Origin: JANNYA01 sp031422315
GTDB taxonomy: Bacteria; Pseudomonadota; Gammaproteobacteria; Xanthomonadales; SZUA-5
Direction: 5' to 3'
DNA length: 64,000 nt
Assembly: GCA_031422315.1 (NCBI GenBank)
Contig: JANOQN010000064.1
Coordinates: forward strand, 151,910 to 215,909
Each line of letters starts with the position of its first letter. Positions within the stretch are counted from its first letter, which is position 1. Shown here in pieces: positions 7,134 through 16,021 of the stretch. Under the pieces are notes generated by a model. It worked only from the letters and a program-made list of their open reading frames with translations, searched no databases and was not told the DNA's origin. The translations under genes and the position numbers were made by a program.

Positions 7134-10100
7134 ATGCGCCTATTGATCTCTTGCCTAACGCTGTTGCTATTGGGGGCCCCGCTCAGTGCACGCGCACCAA
7201 ATTCAGAACCCACCGGCTCACAGCGTTATATCGTCAGCTTCGCCGCGCTTTCGGCAGTTGAGCAGGCGAAGCAGGCGCAGCCTAAAGCGCAGCGCGTTTC
7301 GCAAGAATTGAGTAAAACGCTGCACATTGCCATTGCCAAACAGCAATCGCTTCAGGTACAAGAATTTGCCAAAGTGCTCAAGCGAACCGTGGCTGTGCAT
7401 CAGCGTGCAAGCTACCTCAGCAATATGGTCAGTCTGGATTTGAGCGCATCTGAGGCCGCGATTTTGCGCACCGAATCCGGCGTAGCGGCGGTTGAGCCTG
7501 ATGGGCTTAGCTATCTGCATACTGATGCGGGGCCATTATTTGTGGGTGCGCCAGCGATTTGGAACCCGGGCGTTGGCACAGGCACTCGCGGAGAAGGCAT
7601 TGTGGTTGGCATAGTCGATAGCGGGATTAATGCGCTGCACCCAAGTTTTGCCGACGTGGCGGCGGACGGGTTTAATCATAGTAATCCGCGCGGCGTGCGT
7701 TATGGACTGTGCAATAGCACTGCATCGGCGCGCTGTAACGACAAGCTGATCGGCATCTATGATTTTACCGATGAAGGCGCGAAAGATGGCGCAGATTTAG
7801 ACGGCCACGGCACCCACGTTTCTGGCATTGCGGTGGGCAATAGCTTTACCGGCACGATTAACGGGCCGACGGTGGCGTTTCCGTTAGCCGTGTCAGGCGT
7901 TGCGCCGCGCGCCAATCTGATTTCCTACAAAGCCTGCGTAAAATCAGAAACCGGCCCGACTTCTTGCCCGTTTTCCGACACCATTGCCGCGCTCGATCAA
8001 GCCGCGCGTGATGGCGTAACGGTAATCAACTATTCGATAGGCGGCGATCCGCGCGATCCGTGGGCGGCGCTTAATTCCAGCGGCGCCAGCGATATCAAAG
8101 CGATGTTTAATGCGCGCGAAGCCGGCATTGTGGTAGTTGTGTCAGCCGGCAATGAAGGCCCAAATCCAGGCACGGTGCAATCCCCGGCGAATGCCCCGTG
8201 GGTGTTGGGCGTTGCGAATTTGACGCATGATCGGCGCTTTGTTAATGCCGTGTTGCCCAGCGCAGGTAGTATGGTTCCTGCCAGCTTGCAGGGCGTCGGG
8301 ATTACTTCAGCGTTGGAGAATCGTGCGGTGGTGCTTGGCGAAGATTTTGGCTCGGCGCTGTGCGGGCGCGGCGAAGATTTAGCGATTCCACCGACCGGCG
8401 TTAGCAATCCATTTCCGGCAAATACTTTTAGTGGACAAATTGTGGTGTGTGATCGCGGCACGCAGGCGCGCGTCGCCAAAGGCTTTAACGTGCGCGCAGC
8501 GGGGGCTGGCGGCATGATTTTGTTGAACACCGCGGTGGAAGGCGAATCGATAGTGGCGGACGCGCATTTCGTACCGACCGTGCATTTGGGCTTTGCTCAA
8601 GCAGCGGCGGTGAAAGCCTGGGTTAGGGCAGGCGGCGCACGCGCCAGCATCAGCGGGCAATCCTCAGTTCGTGTGGCGAGTGCGGGCAATCAACTCAATA
8701 GTTCATCCTCACGCGGGCCAAATACGGGCGGCATCCTTAAGCCGGATTTAAGTGCGCCCGGCAGCGACATTTTATCGGCCGACTTGAGCGCAGGAATCAC
8801 ACCATTGACCGGCACTTCCATGGCCGCGCCGCACGTGGCTGGTGCAATTGCCCTTTTGAAAGCGGCAAATCCAAGCTGGGATGTGCAGCGGCTGGAAAGC
8901 GCGGTTCGAACCTCAGGTACGCGCGCGGTGGTGCGCAGCGCGGGTTTAATCGCAGGCAGTCATGAAGCCGGTAGCGGCACGTTGAACATTTCTAATGCGC
9001 GCGCCAGTGCGCTGTATTTTCCGCTGCCAAACGCGAGTTTTCGCGGCACTTCCAACGCCACGGCGGAGCGCGTCAATCTACCTTCGATGCGCAGTGATCG
9101 CTGTATTCCAGCCTGTAGCTTTGCCCGTAGCGTTGCGCTAATCGGCGCTGCGGGCGCAGGCAGCTGGTTGGCGCGCATTGAAGGCCCAGCGAATTTGACC
9201 AGCCGCATAACGCCGTCAAGCTTTAGCTTGCAAGGCAGTGCAGCGCAGAATCTACAGATCGACTTTGATACCGCGAACCCGCGTTTGGCAGGTCAACTAC
9301 TCAGCGCGCAGATGATTTTAAGCAAAGCAGGGGAAGTTGATGTGCAGCTGCCGATCTCCTTAGCCGTGCCGATTTCAGCTAGCGGCGCGGTTCCAGAAGA
9401 ATTCGTGTTGCAAGCGCCGAGCAGCAGCGGCAATGCCAGCATTGAGCTGCGTGATTTATCCGCTTTTCCGGCTGCTGCAGCCAGCTTGCCCGCATGGAGC
9501 AAGCTCAATGTGCAAAGTCAAACCGTCACGCCAGACAGCACGCCAAGTGATCCGCATGATGAACCTGGACGCATTTTTCAGCTGATCGAAGTGCCCGCAG
9601 GCACGCCTGCGCTGTATGTGACGTTGAACGGCGCCAGCGCTAGAGATGTTGACTTGTATGTCGGTCTAGACGCCGATCGCGATGGCAAAACCACCAACCG
9701 GGAAATCGAATGCCAAAGCGCAGGTCCGAGCACCTTTGAACGCTGTGTATTGACCAATCCGCGCGCTGGAAGCTATTGGATCATCGCGCAAAATAATGCG
9801 GGCAATTTATCGGGTGATCTACTAACGCTTGAATTTGCCGCGCTCAGCACAGGCACAAATTCCGCTCAGCGCAACGCTTACGCCAGCATGGCCGGGCAGC
9901 TGCCCGCCACGTTTGCATTTAAGGTTTTGCTGGCGTGGGAGCTGGGTGAAAGCAATCCGAATGATCGCTATATCGGCCAATTAGCATTGCGCACGGATGC
10001 CGGTTCGGTAGCGCCAGCCGCCACAACCTTAGTTCGGCTTGAGCGCGGAGCAGGCGCTGAAGTTCGCAGCGTTTTACGGCCTGGGCGTGTGCAGCGCTAT

Positions 10101-11198
10101 GCGTTAGCCGCCAATATGCCGCTCAATCGGATCGGCGTTGACGTGCCGAGCAACGCGCAGAGCGTCACCATCAACGCCACCAGCAGCACGGCCATTTCGC
10201 TTGATTGGACGCTCGCTCAAGATGCCGAGCCGCAGCTTGAACAGGCGCAGGGTGTGGCGGTGCTAAGCGCGATTTCACAAGCTGCCAGCAACGCAAGCTT
10301 CTCATTAGTCAGCACCTTAGCTGCGCCGATTTTGCAGCCTGGCAAGCGTTATTATTTTACGTTGCGCAGCGGTGTGGCGAGCAGCGTTAGCGTCAATGTA
10401 TCAGTGCTAGAAACCAGCTTAGCTAGTCCACTTGCCGCCGAGCTGTATTACAACCCAAAACGGTCAGGGCACGGCTTATTCGTAACCAGAGCTAGAGATG
10501 ACGCGCAAGTCATCTGGTACACCTACGACAAAAACAATCAGCCGACGTGGTACTGGTTTTTCCCGAATGGATTATTCGCCGCCAACGCCAGTTCAATCAG
10601 CACCGGGCCATTGTTGCGCTACACCTGGGACGGCACGCGCGCCACCGCCGTTGAAGTCGGCAGAGCAACTTTGACCCGCACCGGCGTCAATCAAGTCAGC
10701 TGGAGCTACACGCTGATGGGTGAATCGGGTTCAGAATCCATGCTCATGCTCGATCAAAGCAACTGCCTGAGCCCAGGAATTGGCGCGGGCCCCGCTGTGC
10801 CTACCGACTTCACCGGCGCGTGGTACAACCCTGCAGAATCCGGCTGGGGCGCCAGCGTACATTTGCGTGAAGGTGCGGAATTTACTGGATTTTTCCTTTA
10901 CGACGCACTCGGCGAACCGCGCTGGGTTTTGGCTTCGGAAAACCGCGCGATCTCAAATGTAGCGAACGCCGCGCGCGTGCCTATCTACCAACATGAAGGC
11001 TTTTGCCCAGGATGCACTTTCTTCGCGAACACACGCCGAGAAATAGGCAGCTACCAACTGCGCTTTGACCCCATCAGTCCAACCATTTCTGTGCGCGGCC
11101 AGATCGATTTGCGCGCGGGGTTTATCGCACCGCTGAGCGGACGGTTTGATCGCTCAGCGCCATTTGAACGATTGACTGGGGTGAAGGTGTGTCGGTGA
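7134..11198 (+). CDS. Secreted S8 subtilisin-like serine protease with PA domain and C-terminal modules
   Basis: About 1354 residues from ATG 7134, the first Met that gives a signal peptide (MRLLISCLTLLLLGAPLSARA). Order: I9-type propeptide (about 25-120); S8 catalytic domain with Asp162 (GIVDSG), His225 (GHGTH) and Ser562 (GTSMAAPH); a protease-associated (PA) insert between His and Ser (about 395-500, CGRGEDLAIPP...AGAGGMILLNT); then Fn3/pre-peptidase C-terminal-like beta modules. The last 250 residues contain two related modules, YYNPKRSGHGLFVT and WYNPAESGWGASVH, a type seen in secreted proteins of Lysobacterales. Likely an extracellular nutrient-scavenging protease. The upstream in-frame extension to 6993 has no signal sequence and is not used. 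Confidence 0.9.
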   Translation: MRLLISCLTLLLLGAPLSARAPNSEPTGSQRYIVSFAALSAVEQAKQAQPKAQRVSQELSKTLHIAIAKQQSLQVQEFAKVLKRTVAVHQRASYLSNMVSLDLSASEAAILRTESGVAAVEPDGLSYLHTDAGPLFVGAPAIWNPGVGTGTRGEGIVVGIVDSGINALHPSFADVAADGFNHSNPRGVRYGLCNSTASARCNDKLIGIYDFTDEGAKDGADLDGHGTHVSGIAVGNSFTGTINGPTVAFPLAVSGVAPRANLISYKACVKSETGPTSCPFSDTIAALDQAARDGVTVINYSIGGDPRDPWAALNSSGASDIKAMFNAREAGIVVVVSAGNEGPNPGTVQSPANAPWVLGVANLTHDRRFVNAVLPSAGSMVPASLQGVGITSALENRAVVLGEDFGSALCGRGEDLAIPPTGVSNPFPANTFSGQIVVCDRGTQARVAKGFNVRAAGAGGMILLNTAVEGESIVADAHFVPTVHLGFAQAAAVKAWVRAGGARASISGQSSVRVASAGNQLNSSSSRGPNTGGILKPDLSAPGSDILSADLSAGITPLTGTSMAAPHVAGAIALLKAANPSWDVQRLESAVRTSGTRAVVRSAGLIAGSHEAGSGTLNISNARASALYFPLPNASFRGTSNATAERVNLPSMRSDRCIPACSFARSVALIGAAGAGSWLARIEGPANLTSRITPSSFSLQGSAAQNLQIDFDTANPRLAGQLLSAQMILSKAGEVDVQLPISLAVPISASGAVPEEFVLQAPSSSGNASIELRDLSAFPAAAASLPAWSKLNVQSQTVTPDSTPSDPHDEPGRIFQLIEVPAGTPALYVTLNGASARDVDLYVGLDADRDGKTTNREIECQSAGPSTFERCVLTNPRAGSYWIIAQNNAGNLSGDLLTLEFAALSTGTNSAQRNAYASMAGQLPATFAFKVLLAWELGESNPNDRYIGQLALRTDAGSVAPAATTLVRLERGAGAEVRSVLRPGRVQRYALAANMPLNRIGVDVPSNAQSVTINATSSTAISLDWTLAQDAEPQLEQAQGVAVLSAISQAASNASFSLVSTLAAPILQPGKRYYFTLRSGVASSVSVNVSVLETSLASPLAAELYYNPKRSGHGLFVTRARDDAQVIWYTYDKNNQPTWYWFFPNGLFAANASSISTGPLLRYTWDGTRATAVEVGRATLTRTGVNQVSWSYTLMGESGSESMLMLDQSNCLSPGIGAGPAVPTDFTGAWYNPAESGWGASVHLREGAEFTGFFLYDALGEPRWVLASENRAISNVANAARVPIYQHEGFCPGCTFFANTRREIGSYQLRFDPISPTISVRGQIDLRAGFIAPLSGRFDRSAPFERLTGVKVCR

Positions 11199-11549
11199 GG
11201 TTAGATCAAAGTTCGAGAAACCTAGATCCCGCCTGCGCGAGAATGACGATACGGCTCGACTTTGCTAGCAGCTCAACCTCCCTCGTCATCCCCGCGCAGG
11301 CGGGGATCCAGTACAGTTGTCAGTGTCGCGCGGGTTTCAAAAGCACCGAAACCCGCGCAATTAACTCCAGCAACCTCACAGAAAGTTCGATGAGCCTGGA
11401 TTCCCGCCTGCGCGGGAATGACGATAAGGAGCTAACAAAGTTCAATGAGCCTGGATTCCCGCTTGCGAGGGAAACACGATAAAATTGACAGCTCAATGCA
11501 ATTTCGATGCTAGACTTTTTGCTTCACATTGATTTCATTAAGGCACGCC
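11199..11549. repeat. Gene-free gap with four copies of a short palindromic repeat
   Basis: This 350-bp gap holds four copies of a repeat of about 29 bp with core CGTCATCCCCGCGCAGG: 11223-11248 (minus), 11284-11312 (plus), 11395-11423 (minus) and 11450-11478 (minus). Each is itself a small hairpin (CCCGCgcaGGCGGG). The 11284 and 11395 copies form an inverted pair that could fold into a long hairpin. The same repeat recurs at 33.6, 36.9, 50.0 and 57.9 kb. It resembles REP/dRS3-like elements. No ORF or clear promoter is seen otherwise. Confidence 0.85.
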
Positions 11550-14069
11550 ATGTCGACTGAGCGTATTGCGAGTATTTTGTTGCCGATTGCTTTGAGTGGT
11601 GCATTACTCGCCATAACCAGCGCGGCCCTCAGTTGCGACGTTCGGCACCGCTCAGCGAATCGAGCCGCTGTGAGCAGCGTGCCGGGCACGATATTGCACG
11701 AAACTACCTGTGTTGGCGGGCTAGCTGCGGGTTTCCCGTGCCGAAATGTTGATCTAGTTGGGCATTTGCCGCTGAGCGCGTTTGCGGTGCCGGGCTTACC
11801 GAATCCTGCGACCGGCTCGATGGTGTGGGGCTACACCGATGCACAAACCGGCCAGGAATATGCGCTGATGGGATTAAATAATTCGCTTGCGGTTGTGCGA
11901 ATTGACGGGGCAGGTGGGGATTTGCAACTGATGGGCAGATTGCCAACGCATTCGGGCAATTCGATCTGGCGCGATGTGCGGGTTTACAAAGATCACGCTT
12001 TTATTGGATCAGATTCAAACGGGCCGCACGGCATTCAAGTGCTGGACTTGCGCGTGCTGAGAACCTTAGGGCAGGGCGCTCCGATTATTTTTTCTGAGGC
12101 AGCGCATTACAGCGGCGTACGAAATACGCACACGATTGCGATTAACGAAGCCTCTGGGTTTGCCTATCTGGCAGGTACAAACACCTGCAGTGGCGGCATC
12201 CATATTTTGGATATCCGAACGCCAACCGCGCCGGTGTTTGCCGGGTGTTTTAGTCAAGATGGCTACACCCATGAAACCCACTGTTGGAACTATCAAGGCC
12301 CAGATGCTGCACATACAGGCAAAGAAATCTGCTTGGCATCGGATGTAGATTCGCTATTGGTGGTTGATGCCAGCAATAAGGCGGCGCCGATTATTTTGTC
12401 GGCGATTAGCTATCCGGGCGTTGGCTATGTGCATCAAGCCTGGTTCACTGAGGATTTCCGCTACGCGCTACTAAATGATGAGTTAGACGAGCAAAATAGC
12501 GGGCAAAACGGCAAAACGTATGTGTTTGACTACAGTGATTTGGATGCGCCGGTGCTCAAAGGCGCACACACGCATCCGCGCCGAGCGATTGACCATAATT
12601 TGTATATCAAAAACAACTTTGTCTACGAAAGCAATTACACCTCGGGCCTTCGAATTTTGGCATTGACCAACTTAGCTTCTGCGCAGCTAACCGAAGTCGG
12701 TTTTTTTGACATATTCCCGGCCAACGACAATGCCGTGTTTGACGGCAACTGGGGCAACTATCCGTTTTTTGCGAGTGGGCGCGTGGCTTTGAGCGGCATT
12801 GATGAAGGGCTGTTTGTCGTTCGCCCGACCATCTGCACGCCGCCCGCACCGCCCCCATCGGTAACAGCTAGCCCAGCTGCGGCAAATCAGATCAATTTGA
12901 GCTGGGCCAGCACCGCTGGCGTCAACTATAACGTGCAGCGTGCTATCGGCGGATGTGGCGTGGGTGCTAGCCCAATGCAGACAATCGCAAGCGGGCTTTC
13001 AGTGGGCAGCTATATAGACAGCACGGCTTCTGGCGGCGTGACGCTTGGCTATCGTGTGCAAAGTTCCGACGCGAGCGGTACATGCGGCTTGAGCGCATCC
13101 AGTGCCTGCGTGGAAGTTACGGGATCAGGAGGCTGCTCCGCACCACCTAGGTTCAACGGCGTAGTGAGCGGCGCCAGCGCGGGCGCGAGCAGCTGCACTG
13201 CTAACTTAAGCTGGGTTCCGGCAGCCGCTAGCTGCGCTGATCCGCTGGCGTACACGATTTATCGAAGCGCGCAAAGCGTGTTTACGCCGAGTGCTGCGAA
13301 TGCAGTCGCTGAAGTTACCGGTGCATCTGGTGCGAGCGTCGCTGCGCCTGACAGTGGGGAGTACAACTACATTGTGCGCGCAAAACATAGGCAAACCGGT
13401 GCTGAAGAAAGCAACTTGTTACAGGTCAATGTGCGCGCTGCTGGGCCTTTGGCTGATAGCAGTTATGTGACTGGCGCAGAGTTGGGTGATCCCATTTTAT
13501 CGCGAGCCGAGCCGCTCGAGCGTACTACGCTCGCACCTAATCACGTGGGTTGGCATATCTCAGCTGTGCAAGCCCATACCGGCCAGCGCAGTTACGAATC
13601 CACTATCGGATCTAACTATTGCTTGAGCTTGAATACGCCTGAATTCACCTTGAGCCCTGCAGCACTCGGCCCTTCAGTGCTGTCGTTTTGGACCAAGCAC
13701 GGCCTGCCTAGCACCGGGCGTGATGGCGGCACGGTAGAGATGTCGATTGACGGCGGCACTTGGCTTCCCGTACAAACAGGGCAGGCGCTGCCTGGAACGA
13801 TAACGACGGCTGGAAATGCGTGTGGGTTACCGATTGGCAGGCCGGTTTTCAACGGTACGCAAAACAACTGGGGCCGATTTAGCGTTGATTTGAGCGCAGT
13901 TGCAGGCCAAAAAGTGCGTTTTAGATTTTTATTGGCTACCGGCAGCAATGTTTCCACAGCGTTGAGCGGATGGTTTATTGACGATGTAGAGTTAACGCAC
14001 GCACAGCTTCCAGGATCATGCAGTGCCAATAACGATACGATCTTGCTTCAGGATGGCTTTGAGGGCTAG
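11550..14069 (+). CDS. Secreted choice-of-anchor B family protein
   Basis: 839 residues from ATG 11550 (a TTG at 11529 is less likely). It has a signal peptide (IASILLPIALSGALLAITSAALS), then about 400 residues of the choice-of-anchor B family, with LVIVD-like beta-propeller repeats (GIQVLDLRVL, GIHILDIRTP, DSLLVVDASN). Fibronectin-type-III-like modules follow (about 445-620), then a C-terminal beta-sandwich with WFIDDVELTH, typical of a MAM/jelly-roll fold. The tail LLQDGFEG is like that of the secreted protein at 53.6 kb (FANGFES). Function is not known; an exported adhesion or surface role is inferred. Confidence 0.8.
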   Translation: MSTERIASILLPIALSGALLAITSAALSCDVRHRSANRAAVSSVPGTILHETTCVGGLAAGFPCRNVDLVGHLPLSAFAVPGLPNPATGSMVWGYTDAQTGQEYALMGLNNSLAVVRIDGAGGDLQLMGRLPTHSGNSIWRDVRVYKDHAFIGSDSNGPHGIQVLDLRVLRTLGQGAPIIFSEAAHYSGVRNTHTIAINEASGFAYLAGTNTCSGGIHILDIRTPTAPVFAGCFSQDGYTHETHCWNYQGPDAAHTGKEICLASDVDSLLVVDASNKAAPIILSAISYPGVGYVHQAWFTEDFRYALLNDELDEQNSGQNGKTYVFDYSDLDAPVLKGAHTHPRRAIDHNLYIKNNFVYESNYTSGLRILALTNLASAQLTEVGFFDIFPANDNAVFDGNWGNYPFFASGRVALSGIDEGLFVVRPTICTPPAPPPSVTASPAAANQINLSWASTAGVNYNVQRAIGGCGVGASPMQTIASGLSVGSYIDSTASGGVTLGYRVQSSDASGTCGLSASSACVEVTGSGGCSAPPRFNGVVSGASAGASSCTANLSWVPAAASCADPLAYTIYRSAQSVFTPSAANAVAEVTGASGASVAAPDSGEYNYIVRAKHRQTGAEESNLLQVNVRAAGPLADSSYVTGAELGDPILSRAEPLERTTLAPNHVGWHISAVQAHTGQRSYESTIGSNYCLSLNTPEFTLSPAALGPSVLSFWTKHGLPSTGRDGGTVEMSIDGGTWLPVQTGQALPGTITTAGNACGLPIGRPVFNGTQNNWGRFSVDLSAVAGQKVRFRFLLATGSNVSTALSGWFIDDVELTHAQLPGSCSANNDTILLQDGFEG

Positions 14070-14100
14070 TGACTTGGTCAGGTATTGCCGCGTCTGCGAG

Positions 14101-14160
14101 GTGAGCTTGCCGATCCATGGACAGACCGTTCATGGTGAGCTTGTCGAACACATGAAGTCT
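14101..14160. repeat. Dispersed intergenic repeat of the TTCATGGTGAGCTTGTCGAAC type
   Basis: The gap 14070-14246 contains two partial copies of a sequence of the form GGTGAGCTTGTCGAAC, at about 14100-14120 (GTGAGCTTGCCGATCCATGG, diverged) and 14129-14155 (CCGTTCATGGTGAGCTTGTC followed by GAACACATGA). Repeats of this form are common between genes in many proteobacterial genomes. I see no gene here. The remainder leads into the ribosome-binding site AAAGGAAC before 14247. Confidence 0.5.
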
Positions 14161-14246
14161 TGAACTCTCAAAGCACGAGGCTTTGCCCTTCGCCAGGGCC
14201 AGGGCGAGCGGCGCTTCTCGCGAACTAATAATTTAAAAGGAACTTC

Positions 14247-14894
14247 ATGAAATCAGAATCACCCGTAACCAAACCAGTTGCTAATGCACAAATGCGCTGG
14301 TTACCGAATTTAATTTTCGCCAGCCGCTGGTTACAAATGCCGCTTTATCTAGGTTTGATTCTGGCCCAAGGCGTGTATGTTTGGCATTTTTTCCTTGAGC
14401 TTTATCATCTAATTTTCGCGGCATTTGGCAGCCAGACCGATATTCAAGCGTTGGTGACCAGTATTGGGTACAAACCCGAAGTGCCACTAACGCACCTCAA
14501 TGAAGTTGTCATAATGATGGTGGTTTTAGCACTGATTGATGTGGTCATGATTTCTAACTTATTGATTATGGTTATTATCGGGGGCTACGAAACATTCGTT
14601 AGTAGGATGAATCTGCAAAATCACCCAGATCAGCCCGAGTGGCTCAGCCATGTGAACGCATCCGTGTTAAAAGTTAAACTAGCAACCGCAATCATTGGCA
14701 TTTCTTCAATTCATTTGCTGAAAACTTTTATTAATGCTGAAAGCTACAGTGATAAGGTGCTAATTTCGCAAACGGTTATTCACATTGTTTTCTTATTGAG
14801 TGCGATGTCGATTGCATATACAGATAAGCTTATGTCAGGCCGCGATCACAGCCTGAGAGTGATCGACGGACGCGCGCGAGATGATCATGGCTGA
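14247..14894 (+). CDS. YqhA/UPF0114 (TIGR00645) family inner-membrane protein
   Basis: 215 residues with about four membrane segments: LYLGLILAQGVYVWHFFLELYHLIF, VVIMMVVLALIDVVMISNLLIMVII, ATAIIGISSIHLLKTFI and VIHIVFLLSAMSIAYTDKL. The family signature LIDVVMISNLLIMVIIGGYETFVSRM is clear. The family has no established function. The stop overlaps the start region of the downstream DUF962 gene (14881), so the two are probably co-transcribed. The start has a good Shine-Dalgarno (AAAGGAAC). Confidence 0.9.
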   Translation: MKSESPVTKPVANAQMRWLPNLIFASRWLQMPLYLGLILAQGVYVWHFFLELYHLIFAAFGSQTDIQALVTSIGYKPEVPLTHLNEVVIMMVVLALIDVVMISNLLIMVIIGGYETFVSRMNLQNHPDQPEWLSHVNASVLKVKLATAIIGISSIHLLKTFINAESYSDKVLISQTVIHIVFLLSAMSIAYTDKLMSGRDHSLRVIDGRARDDHG

Positions 14895-15211
14895 GCAAGC
14901 AGCGCAGCCACCGAGATTTATCAGTTTTGCTGACTTCTATCCTTATTATTTAGGCGAACATCAAAACAACAGTCTGCAAGCGGCTACATTTCATAGGTTC
15001 GGTTTGTGCTTTGGGTCTGGCTGTACGTGCGATCTTGACCTCAGAAGCCATGTATTTATTAGCAGCGTTGTTTTCTGGCTATGCATTTGCTTGGGTTGGC
15101 CATTTTTACTTTGAAAAAAATCGCCCCGCAACCTTTAAAAACCCGTTTTATAGCTTTGCAGCAGATTGGGTGATGTTCAAAGATGTTTTGATCGGTAAAA
15201 TCCAATTTTAG
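14881..15211 (+). pseudogene. DUF962/Mpo1-like membrane protein, frameshifted
   Basis: Two overlapping frames together give one DUF962-like protein. The first (from ATG 14881 or 14887) reads ISFADFYPYYLGEHQNNSLQ. One extra base near 14980 shifts the frame, after which the sequence LHFIGSVCALGLAVRAIL ... FAWVGHFYFEKNRPATF ... DWVMFKDVLIGKIQF continues to TAG at 15211. Those are the expected family motifs (FYPYYLGEH, HF.G, WVGHFFFEKNRPATF, DWVMFKD). Removing one G from CAAGCGG restores the frame. Family members include a yeast alpha-oxidation dioxygenase, Mpo1. Everything else is conserved, so this is either very recent decay or a sequence error. Confidence 0.8.
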
Positions 15212-15269
15212 ATAGCTTCGGCAAATGCGATTACAATAGTAAAAATTTTAGGTTTAAGGATATCCACTT

Positions 15270-15836
15270 ATGAGTATTAAATCGGACCGTTGGATTCGCC
15301 AAATGGCAGTCGAAAAATCAATGATTTCACCTTTCGCGCCTACGCAAATCCGCGAGCATCTAGGTCAAAAGATCATTTCTTATGGCACCTCCAGCTACGG
15401 CTATGACGTGCGCTGCGCAGATGAGTTTAAGGTGTTCACCAATATCAATTCAGTCACGGTGGACCCAAAAAACTTCGATCCAGCCTCGTTCGTGGACATC
15501 AAAAGCGATGTCTGCATCATTCCGCCGAATTCGTTTGCTTTGGCACGAACGATTGAATACTTCAAAATTCCGCGCAATGTATTAACGATTTGTCTTGGCA
15601 AAAGCACTTACGCGCGCTGCGGCATTATTGTCAATGTAACGCCGTTAGAACCCGAGTGGGAAGGCCACGTGACTTTGGAATTTTCTAACACCACGCCACT
15701 ACCCGCAAAAATCTACGCTAACGAAGGCGTCGCGCAGTTTTTGTTTTTGGAAAGCGACGAAGTGTGTGAAACCAGCTACTTAGATCGCGCTGGAAAGTAT
15801 CAAGGTCAGCGTGGGGTTACGTTGCCGAAGGCTTAG
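15270..15836 (+). CDS. dcd: dCTP deaminase
   Basis: Deaminates dCTP to dUTP, feeding dTTP synthesis through dUTPase. The 188 residues match the usual Dcd length, starting MSIKSDRWIRQMA. The sequences SYGYDVRCADEF, the active-site region IPPNSFALARTIEYF, CLGKSTYARCG and PLEPEWEGHVTLEFSNTTPLPAKIYANEG are the standard Dcd blocks, including the catalytic Glu in the last one. The Shine-Dalgarno AAGGA precedes ATG 15270. It stands alone between the DUF962 remnant and gcvP. Confidence 0.97.
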   Translation: MSIKSDRWIRQMAVEKSMISPFAPTQIREHLGQKIISYGTSSYGYDVRCADEFKVFTNINSVTVDPKNFDPASFVDIKSDVCIIPPNSFALARTIEYFKIPRNVLTICLGKSTYARCGIIVNVTPLEPEWEGHVTLEFSNTTPLPAKIYANEGVAQFLFLESDEVCETSYLDRAGKYQGQRGVTLPKA

Positions 15837-16021
15837 AGCAATCCGCGCTTTCGCAGGAATGTCAAGCAGCGTCTACGGCGCGATTGCATACCAGCCTAGG
15901 CAACGCCCAAAAAAATGGCGCTATGAAATTGCGCTAGGTTTAATGCGCGCGTCATTCATCCAGCCTACGCACGCAGCGGTTTAACATCCGGCCTTCATTT
16001 GCTCACCCAGGCACGTACTCC

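Noticed and set aside
11223..11478. Four similar repeats as a CRISPR array
   Set aside because: Repeats are in both orientations, spacings are uneven (32-83 bp), and no cas genes exist; they are REP-like elements.
15837..16021. Glycine riboswitch before gcvP
   Set aside because: I searched for the conserved cores of tandem glycine aptamers in this 185-bp gap and did not see them.
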